15,095 nucleotides of DNA from an uncultured Eubacteriales bacterium (GTDB lineage Bacteria > Bacillota > Clostridia > HGM11514): assembly GCA_902492655.1 (NCBI GenBank), contig CABUMF010000048.1, positions 1 through 15,095 on the forward strand. The letters are read 5' to 3'. The notes beneath the pieces are model-generated. The model had not been told where the DNA came from. It did not search any database and was given only the letters and a program-made list of their open reading frames with translations. A program made the translations under genes and the position numbers. Of this stretch, positions 13,648 through 15,095 are shown piece after piece (position 1 is the stretch's first letter; every line of letters begins with the position of its first letter).

Positions 13648-15095
13648 CTATTCCGGTTTTACCGCTACAAAACACTTATCCTTTAAATGTCCATCATCAT
13701 TAAAGAAATCATAGAAAGTAAAGTTATATATAAATCTTTCCGCACCGTAAACGCCGTAGCCGTCTTGATTATGGTCGGTGGTATCAAAGGGATCTGCAAC
13801 AATGATCACATCGTCGCCCTCGTACTGTGTTCCCATGTCGTCATAACCGATAATCACCTGCCAGTGTCCGCCCCAGTCATTCCAGCCCACAATAACCGGA
13901 ATTCCGTCCTTAATGTGCTGCTTGATAAATGCCATATTTATTTCATCAAGGTTATCCTTGTAATCGTAGGTAGTTTCAAGTTTGAAACCGCCAACCTTAT
14001 CGAATATTTCGATAATCTGGTCAAGGCAGGTTCCCATATGAATGTCAGAATGGTCATCTCTGAGGTCTGCCAGTGTCTTTTCGTTCCAATCACCAAGCCT
14101 GCCGTAAAAACTTAGCACCATTTCTACGCTGCTTACGCCGCATGACCACCATGAGGTCTGCTGAATGGTTTTAAACTGCGGCAGAATGGATAGGCTGTCG
14201 GTGCACTTTGCATTATAAAAATCTACGCTCGAAAAGTATGGAGAATCCTTGTGGTCGCCCTTTCGGTCAACCGCATTTGCACCGTAATCGTTATAATCAT
14301 ATGTAATCGGCAATTTCATTTCATTCGTAAAGTTGCCTCCGTTTAAAGCAACATTTTCAATGCTGTCAGCCGACCAGTCAAGTTTAAACACTCCCGGTGA
14401 ATAGGAAAGCTCAACCGTAGGATACTGCATTGCATACGGTCCTACCTGATATACATCAAAATACAGCACCAAAGAATCATCTGTGAGATAAAACTTTACG
14501 TTGTCGGCTTCATCGTCAATTTTCTCCGCTGTTTCTGCAGAAAAGCCTTCGTAATTTTCCTCAAAATATTTTATAAAAACATCATAAACCATTGTGTGGC
14601 GTTCGTCGTCGTTACCGTTTACAACATCGGAAAGTGCAAGTTCCTTTTCGTTTACCATATCAAAGGTTCTTGACTGTCTTGTTGTGCTCGGATGAGCACC
14701 GCTAAGGTCATAATATTCATAGTTTGTAACGGAAAGGATGCCCTTTCTGTCGGTCTGTACCTCATAGGAAAGACTAAACTCCATCGGGCGGTAATTCGCA
14801 CCCATTTCCTCATGCATAAGCCTTGCATCCTCTGTATGTGATTCTGCATCTTTTACAAAGCTTTCCGCATAAGCCTTATATTCATTATTAAGCTGACTTA
14901 CATATCCGTTTTTTTCATAATTATCAATCACCGGATACGAATATGCTATGCATATAAGGATAGTGCCGTTTTCGTCCTTTATATTCTTTTCTCCGGTTAC
15001 AGCTTTTATTTTGTGTTGTCCCTGCTTTGTTGCAACAGCCACTGTATTTGAGTCGTCTATCCATTCAACGTTTGCACCGAAGGTTTCGGAAACGG
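13648..15095 (-). CDS. Stalk - DUF4163/DUF3298 - C39-like cysteine peptidase surface protein, 5' end outside window
   Basis: The frame stays open to the window edge, so the GTG at 15042 is internal; 481 residues are visible. Numbering from the edge, 1-30 (ETFGANVEWIDDSNTVAVA) is the end of a copper-amine-oxidase-N-like stalk domain, common in Clostridia surface proteins. Residues about 40-240 match DUF4163/DUF3298, the fold of PdaC and the lysozyme-sensing anti-sigma factor RsiV, with YYDLSGAHPSTTRQ (126-139) as the family motif. Residues about 300-481 are a papain-fold C39-like peptidase: QQTSWWSCGVSS holds oxyanion glutamine and catalytic C318, GGHWQVIIGY holds H410, and ADPFD holds D434. 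The catalytic residues look intact. The protein is presumably exported; its substrate is unknown. C39 domains of this kind occur outside ABC bacteriocin exporters as stand-alone secreted peptidases. The combination with DUF3298 is unusual to me. Confidence 0.82.
   Translation of the reverse strand, partial: VSETFGANVEWIDDSNTVAVATKQGQHKIKAVTGEKNIKDENGTILICIAYSYPVIDNYEKNGYVSQLNNEYKAYAESFVKDAESHTEDARLMHEEMGANYRPMEFSLSYEVQTDRKGILSVTNYEYYDLSGAHPSTTRQSRTFDMVNEKELALSDVVNGNDDERHTMVYDVFIKYFEENYEGFSAETAEKIDDEADNVKFYLTDDSLVLYFDVYQVGPYAMQYPTVELSYSPGVFKLDWSADSIENVALNGGNFTNEMKLPITYDYNDYGANAVDRKGDHKDSPYFSSVDFYNAKCTDSLSILPQFKTIQQTSWWSCGVSSVEMVLSFYGRLGDWNEKTLADLRDDHSDIHMGTCLDQIIEIFDKVGGFKLETTYDYKDNLDEINMAFIKQHIKDGIPVIVGWNDWGGHWQVIIGYDDMGTQYEGDDVIIVADPFDTTDHNQDGYGVYGAERFIYNFTFYDFFNDDGHLKDKCFVAVKPE

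Noticed and set aside
13529..13686. Short + strand frames (MDTNKSK... at 13529 and MSIKKGT... at 13567) after the promoter-like second repeat
   Set aside because: The 13567 frame has a fair ribosome site, but both run through the terminator of the minus-strand peptidase gene, and the 13567 frame also into its 3' end; more likely a truncated element start joined to native DNA.

Overview
The window looks like a chromosomal segment of a low-G+C, Gram-positive Clostridia (gut Ruminococcaceae/Oscillospiraceae or Lachnospiraceae type). Evidence: strong AAGGAGG-type ribosome sites, A/T-rich third positions, SLH cell-wall modules, a copper-amine-oxidase-like stalk plus DUF3298 surface protein, and relics of an IS3-family element and a bacterial group II intron. 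The genus cannot be fixed from sequence alone.

Left part (1-7975, all + strand): a tightly packed operon that appears to build and control an extracellular polysaccharide. In order it has a CotH-type kinase (5' end outside the window), a membrane-anchored glycosidase with a C-terminal CBM9-like domain, a membrane-anchored HEAT-repeat protein, a processive family 2 glycosyltransferase with D,D,D,QxxRW, and a c-di-GMP protein with a substrate-binding-like sensor, a degenerate GGDEF and an intact-looking EAL. Starts and stops overlap or lie within about 30 bases, and a strong terminator (7941-7975) closes the unit. My reading is that the GT2 polymerises and exports a glycan, the HEAT protein scaffolds the synthase, the glycosidase trims the product outside, CotH phosphorylates a secreted partner or the polymer, and the EAL protein ties output to an external ligand and c-di-GMP.

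Middle part (8069-9520): a decayed surface peptidoglycan hydrolase gene on the minus strand (SH3 - NlpC/P60 - three SLH repeats). It is broken by a frameshift near 9155-9165 and loses its 5' end at 9334, where a 29-bp sequence and a fragment of IS3-family OrfB begin.

Right-middle part (9720-13056): a divergent AraC regulator / cytoplasmic GH2 beta-galactosidase-like pair sharing a 175-bp control region. It looks like a self-contained sugar-use module with richer G+C third positions than the left operon. Downstream (about 13165-13493, minus strand) is the 3' remnant of a group II intron: maturase C-terminus, domain V, and two domain-VI-like hairpins. It ends exactly where the second copy of the same 29-bp repeat begins (13494-13522). 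The two repeat copies, in the same orientation, therefore bracket IS3 relic - AraC - GH2 - intron relic, which suggests that a 4.2-kb block was inserted or rearranged between two native surface-protein genes.

Right end (13648-15095, minus strand): a large secreted-type protein (5' end outside the window) joining a stalk domain, a DUF4163/DUF3298 (PdaC/RsiV-like) domain and a C39-like cysteine peptidase, followed by its own terminator.
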